Shown here: positions 51,564 through 51,644 of the stretch, one piece after another
Numbering within the stretch: the first letter of the stretch is position 1
How the letters are laid out: every line of letters begins with the position of its first letter
Assembly: GCA_945869695.1 (NCBI GenBank)
Contig: CAMBPV010000008.1
Coordinates: forward strand, 1-51,644
Direction of reading: 5' to 3'
Source: Prosthecobacter debontii
GTDB lineage: Bacteria > Verrucomicrobiota > Verrucomicrobiia > Verrucomicrobiales > Verrucomicrobiaceae
Length of the DNA: 51,644 nucleotides
The notes under the pieces: generated by a model
What the model was told of the DNA's origin: nothing
What the model saw: only the letters and a program-made list of their open reading frames with translations
The model's database searches: none
Translations under genes and position numbers: made by a program

Positions 51564-51644
51564 AGCAAGGCAGCGAGTCTGTGTTTTTAGACATCAAATC
51601 CAAACGCGATTCAAAGAGCAAAACTACACCTCAGCTCTGTCGCA

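Overview
This 51.6 kb window looks like chromosomal DNA of a verrucomicrobial bacterium. The phylum is inferred from gene content, not from a marker-gene search. The signs are a PSCyt1/DUF1549/DUF1553 cytochrome-like protein plus a Tat-exported DUF1501 protein, two secreted DUF1080 (3-keto-disaccharide hydrolase fold) proteins, an ECF sigma factor translationally linked to a FecR-like membrane protein, and HPr kinase with HPr and enzyme I but no sugar-specific PTS enzyme. Shine-Dalgarno sequences are sparse; one clear exception sits before the ABC ATPase. Planctomycetota share several of these families and cannot be fully excluded. I saw no rRNA, tRNA, CRISPR array, insertion sequence or prophage.

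Layout. 0-4 kb: a LysM protein running off the left edge, divergent from a cell-wall amidase, then a polar amino-acid ABC permease/ATPase pair and a creatininase-family hydrolase. 4-7 kb: ECF sigma and FecR/DNRLRE-type membrane protein, then a convergent GT2 glycosyltransferase. 7-11.4 kb: dnaG, rpoD (with three AT-hook-like motifs in its N terminus) and a small membrane protein. 11.4-13 kb: an EF-hand membrane protein, then an RRM/Gly-rich RNA-binding protein preceded by a structured leader and followed by a strong terminator. 13-17 kb: an exbB-exbD-TPR energy-transduction operon. 17-22 kb: uvrC, a concentrative nucleoside transporter, a small membrane protein, pgi. 22-31.7 kb: a more accessory stretch with a multiply broken alpha/beta-hydrolase pseudogene, a glutamate-receptor-like ligand-gated channel with an unusual pore sequence, a PBP4-type peptidase, a DUF1080 protein, an internally shortened TMEM43-like protein, an intact paralogue of the broken hydrolase coupled to a DUF4105/Lnb_N protein, and a CPA2 cation/proton antiporter. 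31.7-39.3 kb: an RluA-type pseudouridine synthase, a polysaccharide deacetylase lipoprotein, a tight dynamin-like GTPase-cdsA-dxr run, an RmlD-type reductase, and a monocistronic P-loop protein with its own promoter and terminator. 39.4-44.3 kb: a leftward run of export lipoprotein, DoxX, ruvC, hprK, ptsH, ptsI. 44.4-51.6 kb: a ribbon-helix-helix protein with an unknown small partner and an inverted repeat, a second DUF1080 protein, cdd, DUF1501, an FKBP-type isomerase and the large PSCyt1/DUF1549/DUF1553 protein.

How the genes work together. Most are housekeeping: replication (dnaG), transcription (rpoD), repair and recombination (uvrC, ruvC), central carbon metabolism (pgi), isoprenoid and phospholipid synthesis (dxr, cdsA) and carbon regulation (hprK/ptsH/ptsI). 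The envelope theme is strong: LysM protein, amidase, PBP4, deacetylase, ExbBD-TPR, dynamin-like GTPase, export lipoprotein. Nothing is a clear-cut new multi-gene system. The best candidates for new biology are the leader RNA of the RRM gene, the AT-hook primary sigma factor, the channel with a non-standard filter, the shortened TMEM43 protein, and the dynamin-cdsA-dxr linkage. Genes meet tail to tail with almost no spacing at several places, and some terminator-like hairpins lie inside the end of a coding sequence.
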